Assembly: GCA_030831135.1 (NCBI GenBank)
Contig: JAURLR010000155.1
Coordinates: forward strand, 1-6,428
DNA length: 6,428 bases
Origin: Alphaproteobacteria bacterium
GTDB lineage: Bacteria; Pseudomonadota; Alphaproteobacteria; UBA6615
Reading direction: 5' to 3'
Shown: positions 6,170 to 6,428 of the stretch, in pieces
How positions within the stretch are numbered: the first letter of the stretch is position 1
Layout: each line of letters starts with the position of its first letter
Program-made: the position numbers and the translations under genes
Notes under the pieces: model-generated
What the model was told of the DNA's origin: nothing
Databases searched by the model: none
What the model saw: the letters and a program-made list of their open reading frames with translations, nothing else

Positions 6170-6428
6170 CTAGACGTCGAGTTCTTCCACGAATTTCGCA
6201 TTGTCCTGAATGAACTGGAACCGGAGTTCAGCCTTCCGGCCCATCAATTGCTCAACCAGTTGCGCGGTCGATTTGGCGACCTTGGCACGGTCGGCATCGG
6301 CGTCGGTCACGCTGGGCAGGGAGACCTGGATCATCTGCCGCTTCTCGGGATCCATGGTGGTGTCGCGAAGCTGCCTTGGCGGCATCTCGCCCAGCCCCTT
6401 GAAGCGGCTGATCTCGATCTTGGCGCTG
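6170..6428 (-). CDS. parE: DNA topoisomerase IV subunit B (ParE), C-terminal end
   Basis: Only the last 85 residues are in the window; the frame is open to the right edge, so the gene starts beyond it. ParE is the ATPase subunit of topoisomerase IV, which decatenates daughter chromosomes with ParC. The fragment begins in the conserved C-terminal part of the TOPRIM region: SRFKGLGEMPPRQLRDTTMD is the RFKGLGEM...QL..TTMDP signature shared by ParE and GyrB. It ends with LMGRKAELRFQFIQ and FVEELDV, the usual close of alphaproteobacterial ParE. GyrB is the main alternative; in E. coli it reads [20 protein letters not shown] and ends differently, so ParE is favoured. An ATG at 6385 is internal (the Met of GLGEM), not a start. 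The TAG is at 6172-6170. No T-rich terminator is seen after it. Confidence 0.9.
   Translation of the reverse strand, partial: SAKIEISRFKGLGEMPPRQLRDTTMDPEKRQMIQVSLPSVTDADADRAKVAKSTAQLVEQLMGRKAELRFQFIQDNAKFVEELDV

Overview
The window looks like ordinary chromosome from a GC-rich alphaproteobacterium. Three things point there: the ParE C-terminus, the very typical stand-alone Lrp/AsnC-type (RAM) domain protein, and an RhlE-type DEAD-box helicase ending in the short hydrophobic PAFL tail common in alphaproteobacterial helicases. I cannot resolve order or family from the sequence alone. I see no tRNA, rRNA, insertion sequence, CRISPR array, phage gene or attachment site.

Layout, left to right. 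Positions 1-707 (+) hold the 3' part of a pentapeptide-repeat gene cut by the window edge. Converging on it are two minus-strand genes that probably form one transcript: an RhlE-like RNA helicase (1024-2595) followed by an 80-residue RAM-domain protein (746-988). A 125 bp divergent intergenic region (2596-2720) separates rhlE from a plus-strand pair: a TPR protein with a C-terminal O-GlcNAc-transferase-like GT41 domain (2721-4724), and, 16 bp later, a small alpha/beta hydrolase starting at TTG (4741-5433). The hydrolase converges, across only 16 bp, with a minus-strand lipoprotein of unknown family (5450-6037). Upstream of that, on the same strand, lies the C-terminal end of parE (6170-6428, cut by the window edge), 132 bp away. 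That gap holds a 14 bp inverted repeat and a possible promoter for the lipoprotein.

How the genes may work together: most are unrelated housekeeping or accessory functions placed side by side. The one pair with a plausible joint role is the GT41 protein and the alpha/beta hydrolase, which look co-transcribed; their substrates cannot be read from sequence. The rhlE-RAM pair is also probably co-transcribed, but no functional link is evident.

The window is almost fully coding, and no intergenic stretch exceeds about 132 bp. I did not find a clear new multi-gene system. The items most worth a second look are the GT41 protein with its hydrolase partner, the SR/acidic tail of the helicase, the unrecognised two-cysteine lipoprotein, and the inverted repeats in the 2596-2720 and 6038-6169 gaps.
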